A DNA stretch of 64,000 bases, from positions 4,972,316 to 5,036,315 of the forward strand of contig NC_053411.1 of assembly GCF_016859285.1 (NCBI RefSeq), in the 5' to 3' direction. Positions within the stretch are counted from its first letter, which is position 1. The number at the start of each line of letters is the position of its first letter. Made by a program: the position numbers and the translations under genes. The DNA comes from Xiphias gladius (taxonomy: Eukaryota > Chordata > Actinopteri > Istiophoriformes > Xiphiidae). A model generated the notes under the pieces. The model was not told the DNA's origin, ran no database searches, and saw only the letters and a program-made list of their open reading frames with translations. Below, piece after piece: positions 20,740 to 34,600 of the stretch.

Positions 20740-23700
20740 TCTAGTTTGTGGTTCAGTAAGAGTACAGTGCGTTGTGTTTGACTGGAGCAGAGATCAGAAG
20801 CTTAACCGTGAACACCAGGTGCGATATGAGGTTTGCCACTATTCATTTTCTATTGGAAACTGCTTTGCAAGGCATTGTGGGATTCCAGACAACATGGGAC
20901 TGACCAGCATCCCCCCAAAAAAAGGGAGGGGGCAAAGGATGAAAAATTTTAACGTATATGCAAATGCAGAAATGAACTACATCTGCTTGCCTTCTCCACA
21001 GTGATTTGCAGAACTGCGAAACAGACAACGAAAAAGTGACGATCAAGATCAAGAAGTGTAGTCGGCACCTGTTGTGGCCTGTGGAGGAGGAGATCATTAT
21101 TGTAGTGTGAGAGATCTCTTTTTTGTATGTCCCTCACCTCTGGGATTACAGATACAAACAAAAATGAAGTGCTGCTTGGCACAATGTCAAGAAAACAACT
21201 TGGAGAAAGTCATAGGTTGCATATATACACCTCAGCTCAGATAGAATGGGCAGGGGTGATGTCAAGCTATTTGTTTGCTTCTGGTGGGTCTTTACTGTGA
21301 GTTTTCCTGCTTCTCCCCTACTTTACCCATCCTACTCAACATGTGCTCTGCTCAGTAGCCTTTTAAGACTTACAATAAACAATTTATTCTTTACAGGGTT
21401 GGGGGCTGGAGGCTATCCCAGCACACCAAGAAGTTTTAATGTTTAAAGTTATGTACTTTATAAACTGTATGATAACACAGTGCGAGTGTATTTTATTTGG
21501 TACTAGTTAAAGCTACTCTAATTGATTAGCCTTTTTTGTCAATTTCTCTGTTAAAAATTAATTAGATGACTTACCTTGTTCTTGCTGTATCCAAATCCAG
21601 AAGTTTGGCATGAGCTCCAGGTCCTGAGTGAGCCAGTATATTATATGGTATCTGTGTTTCCACGCAGGTTAACATTTACACACACAGGTCCCGTTCAGTC
21701 AGGCTAAAGTCCAGTATGTGGATTAGATGTCATTTACAAAGGTCTAAACTGTTGCTTTTAAGCACCAAGCTAGTTGTTAAAAGCAATGGTTTGAGTTAGT
21801 ATATCACTGTGCATATTGGATATCAGTAATGGCTTTGTCAATGGAGTTACCAAACATTTTGCTTTTGTCTTAATTGTGTCAAGTCATTTCAGCCATTTTT
21901 GTCTTTCTGTTCACATGTTCAGTCATTTAATACAATCAGTGCAAGATAAAGTTATTAGATGGACTTACGTGAGTGCTAAATGGCTGTTTTTTGCCCTATC
22001 ATTAGCTTGTTTTCGTGTGTGTTTCAGTGTAACCTTATTCCTCAGTTCATCCCCTGCTCAGCTCAACCTTGCTGTTAATTTCTTATTTCCGTGGATAACA
22101 GTTTCCATTTCTTACAGATTCCTATGTGAGCACTCACGGGCAACTTTCATGTACCAGCTTCCCAAGCTGATTCGTGAGGTAGTAATTTGTAAAAATTGCA
22201 GTTAGTTCAGCTGAGATTGATGAGGAAACTTCAGGGAGACCGGGGGGGAAAATCCATACTGAGACACATTCAGGCAGTGTGAGACGGGAGTGGCGGGAAC
22301 GAGGGAAGGAGGAAGCACCAAGGTCACGCAGCGGAGGGAAAATAAAATGAGCATTGGTGATTACAATAACAGCCAAAGCCACTGTTCAACAGTCGTATCA
22401 GTGGACTGCACCCTTCCCCTACTCTCCTCTGCTCTGTGGCTTTATGTAAACCTGAGCATGTGAACAAGAGTCAGCTCGAGATAACAGCAGACCACTGAGA
22501 TAAAGACACGCAGCTCGTGGCTCTGATGTCTCTAGAGTTTAAATGGAACATGAATACAGTATGTTTACCACAGTGATATGTCTGAAAAACTCTACTGGTT
22601 CATTAAGTTACAAATAAAACTACATTTCTTTTGCTCTTGCTCTCTTGCTTTCACAGCTTACGAAGAGCTAACGTTTGGCTTTATCACTGTGCAGACCAGG
22701 CTTGTACTTACTGTATCATTAGTTGTGAGAATAACCTTCGAAGAGTCCTCGAAGGAGCAATCTTCTAAGTTCTTTGCCAAAACTAAAGAATCAGACACAT
22801 TGACAAACATGTCACTGTGACATACAGGAAAGTGTAGCAGTGACCTTTAAGAGCGGCTCTTACGTGGTCACATGATTAGACATGTGTGCTCAGAGCAGTT
22901 CATCCAAATACCTTTGTCCTACAGATCATTCTGTAGGAAAAAAAAAAATCCATGCATTTTCTCAGTTATAATCTGCAAAAGCATACAGGTTTCAAATTCT
23001 TAAATTAAATTTCCATGCATGAAATGCTAATATCTCCAGTAGCATTAGTAACAAATGCATTTAATACGTATTGCCACCCATATGAAATATTAAATTATAG
23101 GAATTATATAATATATAATAATAATATAGGAAACTGGCTGAAATTATAAAGAAAGATAAAGTGGAGAAAGGGGAATTCTGCTGCTGGCAGAGAAGGTGCA
23201 AGTCAGAAAAAATATATAAGAAAGGGACGTTTTGAAACACACTGACAGGTACAGAAAAAAGACGTATGAAGCCAGACTGCAAAGAAAATCAATGCCAGCT
23301 TTATTCTTTTTGATTGTACCCCAGTGCAAAACAGCGGTCTACGTCCAACCAAAAGTTTCTTCAGGTAACATATTGGAGTATTTATGAGGCAAAAGAAATG
23401 TGATAAATAAATCAAGAATTCATGTGAAAGACTTTTACTTTTATTTTTCCAAGAGTCCGAAAATTTTCCATTTAGCAGTTTGTTACACAGCAGCCCAGAT
23501 ACCAGAGAAATGGAAGAGAAATAGGGGCCCATATTTATCAAGACTACGAACAGTGCTGACATTTTTGAATTTTCTTGGACTAAAAATAGTCCTACCTCAG
23601 AGCAAGACATGAGAGCTATTCTTGAAGCTTCCTACACAGCGTCTAAACAAGGAGTTGAATATTTCATTTGAGGAAGAAATGTATCACAGTAAAATAAAAC

Positions 23701-24270
23701 AAAACTGATCGTGACTTAGGCTGTAGATTCAACACATTCCAAAGGCTCGGAGAGGATTTGATGCAGGCTAAGGGAAATAAAAGACAAAAATAGAATCATG
23801 TATTTCGGACAAGCTGCTCAAGCGTGTAAAGGGTGAAATTATATACTTTCTACAACTACTAAAACTTGCATCTGTTTTTTAATAGCCTACACCATCTTAC
23901 AAGGAATTACAATGAAAGAGTCTGATTCTTTTTTTTTCTATGGAGTTCTGGGAGTTTTAAATCAATCAGCACCTTTCAATCAAATTAAGTATATACTGGA
24001 CTGTGGGCACATATCTGTCTTATTATTTTCCACCTGCAGCCTGCTCCTAACAGGTCAGGAGAGCTCTGCAGATGTCTCATATCCTTACGGGAACGGATGA
24101 CATTCCTGGATTTGGAAATTGATAAAAAGTCTTTAACATCTAAGTCTAAAAGTAGACCAAAACATGCATCATTGTGAGAATTCTGTGCTAGTCGGGACTG
24201 ATTTTTGAGATTGGGGAGATTAGAGACCTAAAAACTAAATATAACCCAGCAGAATTAAAAGAGGACAAGA
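20740..24270. other. Intergenic, no gene recognised
   Basis: Probably contains the UGT promoter and a 5' UTR exon near 21575 (minus-strand AAG|GTAAGT). The remainder is AT-rich DNA with no exon set I can support on either strand. Confidence 0.5.
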
Positions 24271-24272
24271 GG

Positions 24273-25142
24273 TTACATGGCCCTGAAGGTCAGGACCCGC
24301 TGAGGAACAGCCGAGATCATTGACTGAGAGGTGACAGCTATTGTTGGACACCCATGTATGCTGGCTGGGCGTTGAGGACAGTGAGAGTCAGCCTGTGTCT
24401 GTGCGTGGCAACGCGAGCAGATGTTCCGGAAAGGGGCATGAACGCCGTCAGCCGTTATGTCCCCCCTGAGCAGAGACACAGCATGGAAGTAACAGCCATG
24501 AAAAGACAACAGAAACTTAGTGGAGCTTTGCCTGTCTTGCTAAACTCACCTGGATTCCCTAGCGGACAACTCTCCTGGACGTGGAAACAGGTGGAGAATG
24601 AGCCCCAGCATATCCAGCAGGTGGAGACAGAAACACTCTCCAAGCTCCAAGGTGGTGTTGCAAGCAAAACAAGCAAGAGAAGCACCTGAAGCCACAAAGG
24701 TTCGGGTTTGGGTTCCAGTGATAACAGGCTCTATCTCGACAGGCAGTAACAGGACCTTTATCATGAGAAGGCAGATTTCCGATTTATGTTCCTAAATTTA
24801 GACATTGGTCTACATTTAAAAGGAAAAACTGCTTCTCAGGATGTATGTGTCAAGGAAAAAGGCAACTACAAAAATGATGCTGCAGGTACACAAGTTGTTT
24901 GGCCTTTAGTATATGACAATGAAATAGATGCAGGGGTGTGGCAGTCTTTCTTTGCATTTTGTAAAACAGTTCGGTGTTTATCTCCCATGAAAAGTGATGA
25001 CATTTTCCTCGAGGTTTCTGCAAAGTTTTCTTCAAATTGACTCAGAAGATTAACGTAGGACTGCAGTCTGACCTCAAGGCATTTTTTTGTTATCTCGGAC
25101 TTGTCTCAGTCCCGAGGGAGTTTTGAACAAGTCCAGTTGTAT

Positions 25143-25193
<51 letters not shown>

Positions 25194-25526
25194 GCGTGTG
25201 CGTGTGTGTGTGTGTGTGCGCCCACCCCCCCCTTATGGAAGCAAATAGTGGCCATAAAGATAAAAATTTCACTAGTACATTGTGACTAATTGTCAAATGT
25301 AATCACAACAGAATACTTATAATTGAAATTTCTCCTCTTCAGTGGTCTGGACTACAACCCTGCTTTAAAGTCAAGTGAAAGCTACAAAATGTCGCTGCAG
25401 AGAAACGGACTCGGAGACATGTACGCTGGAAGCAGTCACAGCTGAAGCAGTCACAGATGCCAGACTGCTAGACTGCAGAGCAATCAGTGTTGGAGGCCGA
25501 GGCTGCTGGTTTTTTGCTGAACACAT
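24273..25526 (-). pseudogene. Decayed PLAC8/onzin-family copy
   Basis: Three exon remnants match the two intact PLAC8-type genes to the right. Remnant 1 (about 25420-25526) begins MCSAKNQQPRPP like the intact MSEKTVATQPRPF, but reaches the conserved SGICDCF only after a frame change, and TGTGACTGCTTC is duplicated there. Remnant 2 (24550-24685) has intact splice sites and reads CFACNTT, LGECFCLHLLDMLGLI, but is 136 nt instead of the 155 nt shared by its siblings, so the frame does not carry through. Remnant 3 (from 24465 down) reads GDITADGVHAPFRNICSRCHAQ, in which several domain cysteines are replaced. It cannot encode a normal PLAC8 domain. Confidence 0.75.
25147..25218. repeat. (GT)n microsatellite with GC interruptions
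   Basis: About 70 bases of GT repeat interrupted by GCGTGTGC units. Simple sequence between exon remnants of the decayed PLAC8 copy. Confidence 0.95.
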
Positions 25527-25599
25527 TTGTTGCCAGTGGTGATCACTCAAATAAGGAAGGGCTGAAAATGCCAAAATGTATTACTATTTTTCTCATAGG

Positions 25600-27040
25600 A
25601 CTCTTTCTACATTCATTGCACCTCTTCAAAGTGTAACTCAAGCCCAAATATCTGAACAGATCTCCAGAGACGCTCACTGGTTCAAAACTTTTCCTTCCTT
25701 CAATTGTTCTGCGTCATGATATGGCTCATTTAAGTCCCCATCCGAGTGTTCACACCATTCACTCACATACCTGGCATGTTCTATCACTTGGTGAGAGCTG
25801 TTTACTCCTAATCAAAACAAATTTTAGCAGGAATTTTACATGAGCCTGAAGTTACTGTTAATATAAACTGACTCAGGCAGCTGTTGAACACCTACACATG
25901 CATACTACAGAGCCAAGCCTAATGCCTTCAAATACAGCTTCTGTGCTATGCAATGTCTTCTTTTTTAGATTTAAGACTGTCATTTATAGAACACTCACCT
26001 GGTGTTGGAACTTCTTTGTGGACACTGGTTTGCTCACATGGAGCAAAAATGGGCATTTAATGCTTGAAGGCATGGCTTAACTTTGGCGGATTTGCCTGTT
26101 TGGTTTGCATAGGATAGAGCAGACTGAGATTTACTGTGCTGAACCTCACACGGGCTCTGAGGTGTAAGAGTCTTATTGCACCGTTCAAGAGAACTCACAT
26201 AAAGGAGCCATGTTTTAAATACAAAATATTTAATTTGAATAGATATGAAAAGCTCCAGCAATTAAAACATAAAGAATAAATCATGTGAATGCAAATGGCA
26301 AGTACAAAATGGCCTAAAAGTTAATACATTTTCTGGGTTTGACACTTATGTTATATAAAAATTGCATGCATCTACAACAGCCTCCAGCAATCAGTTATAG
26401 TATATTCCAATTGTGAGGCAGTGCAACAAGTCATACAAGAAAAATGATCTTTGCATACAGAGGAGTGTAAAAAAATAAGTCAAAGTCACAAACATTAGCT
26501 CCAGCTCCAAAAATTAGCAATACTTATGGTAAATTAAATTAATCCTTCACTGACTTTTTCATAAACAAAATAAAAATAAGCCCAAATATGAATATACACA
26601 TGTGCTTCTGAAGGAAGTAAAACCAATCCAAAGGGACAATTATCCAAAAGAACATATAAAACAAACATCTGAGAAGTGGTGGGGGAAAAATAAGAATCAA
26701 AATATATACCCAAATAAAATTTTAATATAATAATAAACAATACAGTTTCACCAGAATCATCATTAGTACACCAGTATACCTCACTGTCACTGGCTCGTCC
26801 TCATTAATATCTGTCGGTGGATGTCAAGATCCTGCTCACCTCTTTCCTCTGTCATTACACCAAGTGATGAAGCGTTTGTGACCCTGATGTGCTCATCTTC
26901 AATCAGCTGCTCAGTGACATTCCACAGGAGCAGTCGTGCTTGAAACAGATCAGAAGTCTCTTATTACAAATAGCAAGACAGCGCTGATGATGACTGATGA
27001 TGTGTGTTTTACCACTGATGACATGAGGATAAGAAGAGTC
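25600..27040. other. Spacer with probable 3' UTR of the PLAC8-type gene
   Basis: AT-rich sequence between the decayed copy and the stop codon at 27048-27050. Its right part is presumably 3' UTR of the PLAC8-type gene. No other exon seen. Confidence 0.45.
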
Positions 27041-27047
27041 TTTGCTC

Positions 27048-28406
27048 TTATCGGGCCAACATTTGGACAAAGGTAATGGGATTCCTCCTTGTTTTGATTT
27101 CTCTCGCTATCTGACACCAGGTGCAGGGCCCGCAGAAGCAGGCGTACACGCAGTCATTGCAGACTGTACCCTGTGAGGATGGAGACATAGTTACAGGGGG
27201 GTTGGGGCGATGGGATATGGAGTGTAAAACCTAATCAAGTACAACAGTCGTAGGATGCATCCAGATAGTTCATTCTCAGCAAATACTTGTAGAATATAGA
27301 TTTATGTGCATAAACTTACAGCTACCAGTTCTATAACACAGCTGATTTTTCAGCTGCGGTCAGTAATCATTGTTACAGTCTACCTCCACAAATCAGCTGA
27401 AACAAAGGAACACCGTGTAATGTATCCGTCTTTAATGACCATACTACATGAATTCTCGGAAGTTGTCTAGGAACCTCAATACAGATTGTGACAAAGTGTT
27501 AAGCAGGCTTAAGACTTGTCAGTGCACAGATAAATAGTGAAGTCAACAGTGACTTTTATGCTGGTGAACACTAGGCTTGTAAATACCGATGCCGTTGAGA
27601 AGCATTTGATTTACACCAAAAAGATAAAATACACATGGCTAGGCAATTTTTTTCATTTATTTATTTTTGTTGATAGGGGATTAGGATAGTAAAGTGTCCA
27701 TACCTCAATGCCATATCTCTGGCGTACTGACACCCTGAGGGCTGTGGTCATAGGTGGGATGAGTCCAAAAGCATCTAGCAGAGGTAGACATAGACACTCC
27801 CCGGCCTCGTGTGCTGTCTTACAAGTGAAGCAGGGAAGGCACCAAAAGGCAAAGCAACCTGCAAAAAAGGCAACCAGGTCACGTCATGGGTAGTAATGTG
27901 CTAAGGTGAGAGATTTTATTGCCACTGAGGTCAGATCCAAATATCCCTTTGTCAACCGTTAAGGCTCTTAAAGGTGAGCACATATTTTCATTGTTGCACT
28001 CAGAGAAAGAGCAAACAAGTTTCTTTCTCAGATTTGATGTCTTGCATTATGAGGATGCCATCAGTTTGCATCATCAACACATCTCAACAATGCCCCAACA
28101 CGTTGCTACACCCACTGATCTCCTACCTGCCAATCTGTTGGCAGCTCAGTCTGAATGATCAGCATGTTTTCAATTTCATGCGCATGAGAGAGATTTAGAT
28201 GGCAAATGGAATAGAAATCGCACCCACTCTCTCCTCTTGTCCCTCACTCTGTAAGATACTTACACCTGCTCAAATTAAAGCAAAGAAGAAGCGCACTCAC
28301 ACTGGGGCAGGTCTTGGAAGCAGTCGCAGATGCCAGAGGTCCATTGGTTGGCTACCGTGGTCATGATGAAGGGCCGGGGTTGGGTTGCGACCGTCTTTTC
28401 AGACAT
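27048..28406 (-). CDS. PLAC8/onzin-related (cornifelin-like) protein, copy B
   Basis: Three coding exons, 28301-28406, 27704-27858 and 27048-27170, with canonical sites and matching phases, give 127 residues. The protein is one cysteine-rich PLAC8 domain: WTSGICDCFQD at the first exon end; CCFAFWCLPCFTCK and GECLCLPLLDAFG in exon 2, then RVSVRQRYGIE; CNDCVYACFCGPCTWCQIAREIK in exon 3, split here as CNDCVYACFCGP and CTWCQIAREIK. PLAC8-family proteins are small, often membrane-associated regulators of growth and differentiation; fish carry several onzin-related (ponzr) paralogues. I cannot tell which orthologue this is. It sits in tandem, same strand, between the intact copy A and the decayed copy, with the same exon-2 length (155 nt) as copy A, so the three arose by tandem duplication. 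Confidence 0.88.
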
Positions 28407-30599
28407 GGCTTCAGCTTCTAAAGGAAACAGTAACTCTGAGGACAAATAGGCTGAAGACCTTTTTACAATATGTAAACATTTGAAGAGTTAAGCTCTGACA
28501 AAGGTTTTCCTTGCCAAAATGTTGGATGTCAGATTAACATCTGTATGTACATTTTTGACAAGCAATAATAGGCTGTTCAGCTTTGTTGGATCCTCACTGT
28601 CAGCTGAAATCAATCTAGCTCTATGTGTAGTGATCCATTTCAAAGAAGTAAAGGAAGTAAAGGAACATCATCTAACTGCTTTGTGTGGGTCGCATAATTT
28701 TTTCTACATCTTCTTTCAAATGTGCATGGTCACAAAGCCTGAAAGAAATTAGAAAAATTATAATTATATTACGAAATTATAACTAATGCTTAATGGGGTT
28801 GAGGTTTTTACATTTGCAGCTTAATGAAATGTGCGGTAAGAACAGCCGGCGGCATTCACTGTACTGTGGATTTGTGGATTTGAACTTGCATTAGTGTTTC
28901 CTATGCGATTTCTCAGGGACATGAAATACTGGGCACGAGATCAAGTTTAGCCCGTCATCAATTCGAGGCGCAGATTATCGGCTTCTAGCTTTAAGAGTGA
29001 TGCCCATTCAGAATTATTTATTAAACTGCCCAAGGTCATGAGAATTGACTTGCTTCTAATAAGTAAAAGACTTGATAGGAGGTGGAAAGGTCTCTGGGCA
29101 AGAATTCATCTACTTCTGTTTCATGAAAGGTTGCATAAATCCACAGGTTGTAGAATTTCCTGGAACGCAGTGCAGATGCATTTCTTCACCACACGTTACA
29201 ACATGAAATCCAGCCCAGTCCTATGCTCATATGAGAAATCCATATGAGCCAATAAATACTTCTATAGCCACATCCAAGGCTAAAAATAGAAAACACATAT
29301 ATACATGTAGCCTTGAATTCTCTTGGCCTGCCCTACAGCTGATCTGCATGCTCTCAGTATGTCAGTATTCCTATCATGGCTCAAAGCCTACCTCACCAAG
29401 TGGATTGTCTTACCTTAATGTCCCTCCGGGGACAGAGTTTGGTCAAGTCTGACAACCTGGATGACATGAATTTGCAGGGCAGTGTGGCTTTTTATAGACC
29501 TGCCGCAGAGTGTTGAACTTGACGGGGCAGCAGAGGATGCATGTCGCTGACTGGTCCGTCCTGTCTGACGTGTGTCAGCACCTTTGACAGTCAGATATCA
29601 GACTATCTGACCGTCACGCATCCTTTTAAATCTCAGACGCCATCATACCACTAAATTACCTCATATTTAAAGCATGCTAGTCAGTTCTTGGACAGAGGTA
29701 TGTGATAGGAACAAAAGAGACTGTCATACAGTAGTCAATCTCTGTGCCACAGTGACATGCGGCTCTGAGCTCTTACTTGAATGTTACAAAATTCCACATC
29801 ACGATCACTGAGAAGTTGTTGATTCTGCCAACATCTTTATTGTTTTCAGATTAGCATTGCAACATCTGATGTTTTACCAGAATTTATTCAAACAATTCAA
29901 CACAAAATATTTGGATTTTGTACCTTAACCACAAGGTCAGTCTGAAACCGCAGAGCAGCTGGAGGGATTGGAGCAGGAAACGGAATAATAGTACAAGTTA
30001 AAATGGAACAATTCTGACTTGAGTAATCATAAGGTTTTTAAGATTTGCAGGAGTCGTGCCAACTGTCAGCAAGTCTGATTGTTAGGCGAACTAGCAGATC
30101 ATGTCACTGATTTGTACTAAATGTTTTAGTGGCTCATCTTAATGTGAAATATACATAAAGTATAAAAAAAATTACTTTTTTTAAATTATACGACCAAAAA
30201 CAGTTACGTTCTCCAAAATGTGAAAGAGGCTTGAGTACTGGAGAGCCGAATTCTTGTACTAGCTTGAACTGAAGTCCCTAACTGAAGCACAAATCATCAG
30301 TCTGCTGTGGTGCCTTTGTCATATCTGGCTCAAAGGGCCATGGAAAAGTAAGGGAGAGATGTAAAATTTACTGATTTATTTACAAAACATAAATTAATTT
30401 GCAAAGAGAGATGAGATGGGGATTTCAGTAAGGTCAGTGGTGTAGGTGAGAGGATGTGTGGGAAATACAGTGGGGGAATGTTGGTGGGAAAGATGCTGAG
30501 AAATCAAACACAATGCATGAAGAGAGATTCTCCAAGAGGACTAAGGTGGCAGCTTTTACAGTGGCTGGATGGGCCCAGGTGCTCCCATTCAGCCCAACT
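28407..30599. other. Spacer between PLAC8-type genes
   Basis: Likely contains the promoter of PLAC8 copy B close to 28407-28600. No exon, RNA gene or recognised transposon was found in the rest. Confidence 0.45.
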
Positions 30600-31325
30600 T
30601 CACTCTATTAAAGAATACAGTGGCGTATGAAGACGTATGAGGACACCATACTTAGTAAAACCACCAGTACAACAATATAAAATACTGTAAAATGTCCTGC
30701 ATTGAAAATCCTACATAAAAAGAAGTATTATCAGATAAATGGACTTAGTAAAAAGTTAAAGTACTCATTCTGCAGAAAAAAATGGCCCCTGTGCGGGATG
30801 TATTGTTATTTATGGCATTTTTAGATTGAAAGTGGCTGCTTGTTGAGCTACTTAAGATACAGCTTGGTAGTTTGATCCAGTCTTTTCTCAACCTGGGGCT
30901 GGACCCCCTCCAAGAGGTCCCAAGATAAATCTGAGGGGCTGTGAGATGAATGGGAGATGGAAATAAGAAACAAGAGAAATCCCTGTGCCATTGTGGCTAA
31001 CAGGTCATAGACATCTGAAATGTGACATAGGGGCCACAACACCACAACTAGACATTGCGTTTCTTTAAGGAATCAGCTGTTGAATCTGTAACAATGAATT
31101 GTATTTTATATGTCTGTTGTGTAAAATCTTAATCTGAGAGGTAACTAGTAACTAGGGCTGTCAAATAAATTTAGTGAAGTAAAAAGCACAATATTTCCCT
31201 CTGAAATGCAGTTCTCTAGAAGTATACCGTAGCATAAAATTGAGATACTCAAGTAATGTACAAGTACCTCAAAACTGTACTTAAATACAACACTTGAGTA
31301 AATGTACTTTGTTACTTTCCGCTGC
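30600..31325 (-). repeat. Dispersed non-autonomous DNA-transposon-like repeat (copy 1)
   Basis: The ends and body match a very common fish repeat. The sequence near 31180-31325 includes 'AAGTACCTCAAAACTGTACT' and 'GAGTAAATGTACTTTGTTAC', reading outward to TTCCGCTGCC. The stretch 30650-30800 (TCCTGCATTGAAAATCCTAC) is the body. Related copies occur at 37262-37672 and 48950-49220. The hAT-like MITE assignment is from memory. Confidence 0.55.
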
Positions 31326-31602
31326 CGAAAGAATATAATCTAAAAAAATGATTGTTAATGTAAGATAAAATGCAAAATGGCCCCTGCTCTAAAATTTAAA
31401 TATACTATATTATACTTCTTCTACTTCATCTTTTGACACATTGAACTTCACTGTCACATTGTGTCACTGCCGAATTCTCTGAACCAACTGGGAGTGGCTG
31501 CAGACCCGAGGAAGTGTGATTAAATCAACTCCTGTGCTCTGGAGGACTGGTGGCAGAGGAGGACAGAGGAGAAAAAAACAAAAAAAAACGTGCTGGATGT
31601 AT

Positions 31603-34600
31603 CTAGACCAAGTGCTCCCCCTGCAGGGAGGTCAGAGTGGTGTATCTAGCTCTGCAGGAGGAGGTGGAGGCGTGGGATGCTGCTCTTCTCTTCAGCTCTC
31701 TGGAGATTTGGAGCCAAGATAGCGGATAGCAGCAGCAGCCGTACAGGCAGTCGCTCCACACACTCCCCTGTAACAGACACACAGATAAGAGGCCTGAACA
31801 CAGGTGGGAGGCTCGAACAAAAGGTGAACATTTGCATTTAGGTGCAAAAAATAAATAAATACATTTTTCACTCACATACAATGCAGCAGTTCAGTGTTTC
31901 AGTTCCCTGTGGTACTCTGTTATAAGCTCATACTCACATCATTTGTAATTAACATTATTATTTGAAGTCAGTTTATTTAAATTTAAAAATTTGTCACAGT
32001 TTTACCACATTCCTTTATGATAAATGTAAGACCAAAAAAGCCTGTGCTACAGAAGACCAAATGAAGTAAAGACGTCAATAACCAAAGTGCAAAAAGTATC
32101 AAGTTATAGTAGTATAGGGCTTCTTGAAGTTAACAGCTGGCAGTGTATTTGTCAGTGTAACAGTAATAACCGTGCTCTTCTGTTTCAGTTACATCCTCCC
32201 TCCGAGGACAGTGAGTTTCTTGCAGCCAACTCTGTGCCCTTAGCAACAGCAATCACGACGAAGAGCATGTCAGTAATGTCAGGATGGAAATGTTGGCGGG
32301 TGAGATATGATAAATCAGTAAAGACACAGTAAGAAGGCAGGTACAGCCTGTGTATGTGATTTCCCCTTCGTGACACTGAGTCCGCGCTGCAACATAGAGC
32401 CAAATGAAAGGTTACTCTCAGTTTTGATTGCCTACTGTTTATTGCATCTTCATCGCTGTAGAGTCAAAACATACATAATATTAACTTGTCAAAAGAAAAC
32501 CAGCCTAAATTTTTGCTTGTTCATTAATGCATTTGTGAACTTTACCAACAGGGCAGTCATGAAACATGCACCTTGCAAAATCATACAACCTTTCCGTGAA
32601 TTTCATGTGGAACGGGTCCGTGGACCTGAAGACAACTTTTTGAGTCAGATACAACAATGCTCTAAGTGCTAGTAAGCAGCCTTAAGAGCAAAAGCAACAT
32701 ACGGGTTAAGATTTACACTCTTGTCTTTCTTGAGCAACAGACCTGGGATCTGCTCAGCACCCCACTTTCTCTGTACTGCGCGGCGTCCCCTGTGAATTCA
32801 ATGTGGGAGGGTGACATTAACTAAAATTATCATTCTGCCTCCCAACATCATTACAAGTCTGGGGATCTGAATGCAGCATATAACTCTGTGACTTGAAATT
32901 TCTCATGTAAAATAAACATAAACAGAAAAAAAAAATATATATATAGTAACTCAACTACTAGTTTGCACTGATATGTTGGAATGATTTGTTGGTCCATTGA
33001 GGGTTACAAGATCGTATTTTGTGTGATTGTATCTGGTTTCGAGTGGTAACAAACTGCTACAAATATGTAACACCAAAAAAAGGAGCTAATTCAGGTCATT
33101 TCTCCGGTGTGACTTTTGGTTAGCACTGGGGCTAATAATGCGTGAACACTCCTATGTCAGAACAAAGGCTGTTTTTCCGGTTCCTCCTATTCTGCTGACA
33201 TTGCGTGAACACAGCCTGAGCTAAATGGTCATGCTGTATTCACGCAGCATAAACATCAGCAAGTTCATTTACCCACAAGGACAATGTCGCCATGCCGGTG
33301 CTTAGATGTAATGTTTCCCATGTTCACCATCTTAGTCAAGCATGTCAACATTTGCAACTGGCACTAACCACGATGCACATCTGAGGCTGATGGGAATGTT
33401 GTTCGTTTTGCTAGTATTTTGTAATAAACCAAAGCAAATTCAAACCATGCTGCTAGTATGGTTTTGTATTGTATGTACAATCAGTTTCAAGAAATAGAGA
33501 CAAAAAAAAAATATATGGTATACACAAAGACATCAGAATTTGCACAGAAAGATGATCCAGAACTTTTAACACATATCCAAATGGCTGAAGTAATGTGTGT
33601 CCATGGTTTTTTTCTCATGATACACACTGTTATGTTGTCTCCTTCCACCCATGAGAGAATTGTTGCCTTGCTTTACAAACAACCTACATGCTGGGACTTG
33701 TTTTCGTAAGAACTTCTGGCACCTTCCCTAGCTCATGCTCTGCAGTATTGACGCCGATCCACGGCCCACTCCGCCTCCAGAGAAGCCAACATTACCAACC
33801 ACCTCCTTCTCTCCGATGGCAGAGCTCCAGCTTCTGCCTGCCTGGCCTCCATCCACCATCCACTACCACCTGCCTTATCTCCGCTCGTCTTCACTGTCCC
33901 AGAAACAGCTTCGAACTCACTCTTTGGCTCTGTAATGTGCTGTTTGCATGTGGAAAATCTGTTTCGTACTTTGTGATGTGCACTGATCAGTGATGTGCAC
34001 TGATCAGACCTGATGTCTCTTGATATCTCTGGTCATGTATGCAGGTGTATGAGCGCTCAGTATGGACCAACAGCTCAGCAGTGAGGCCGTGGGTGGGAAG
34101 CCTGAACAGCTTGTTGTATCTTAAAGGCTCTAACAGTTTGTTGTTTATTCATTACGTTATTTATAGTTCTAGGGCAGATTTATTAATCTAATAAACGTCC
34201 TGATTTCACTGCGTCCTCAACATATGTCTGATAAGTTTATCTAATGCCACTACATAGAGTCAAATCATTGCTAAAGTAATTAATATAGAGGCAAAAATCT
34301 CCTCTATGGTGAGGAAGTGAAGAAAACAATGAGTCTACTGAGATTCTAAGAATTTATTAGAGAATATTAAATCAATTAAAGTGAACAACCAGCAATAATC
34401 AGCAATGATCATCAAACAAAGACAGAGGCGAGCTCCTCAGTACTATTTGGCCAAATATGGTGCAGTCTCTCTCCACCACAGAGGTTTCAGAGACTGGATG
34501 CTGTCAGTGGGAGGATCCTGTCTTTATATACAGTTGTGGCCACGTAGGCACTGCATCTGTTTGCCAGAATCAGTTCGTACAGTTCATTCAAACAACCTTA

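Noticed and set aside
31658-31768. Separate small gene instead of a PLAC8 exon
   Set aside because: Phase, acceptor and the GSVWSDCLYGCCCYP motif fit PLAC8 exon 3, so I joined it to copy A.
33688-33993. 101-codon plus-strand frame
   Set aside because: Pro/Ser/Leu-rich translation of C-rich DNA that may itself be a decayed repeat; no motif seen.
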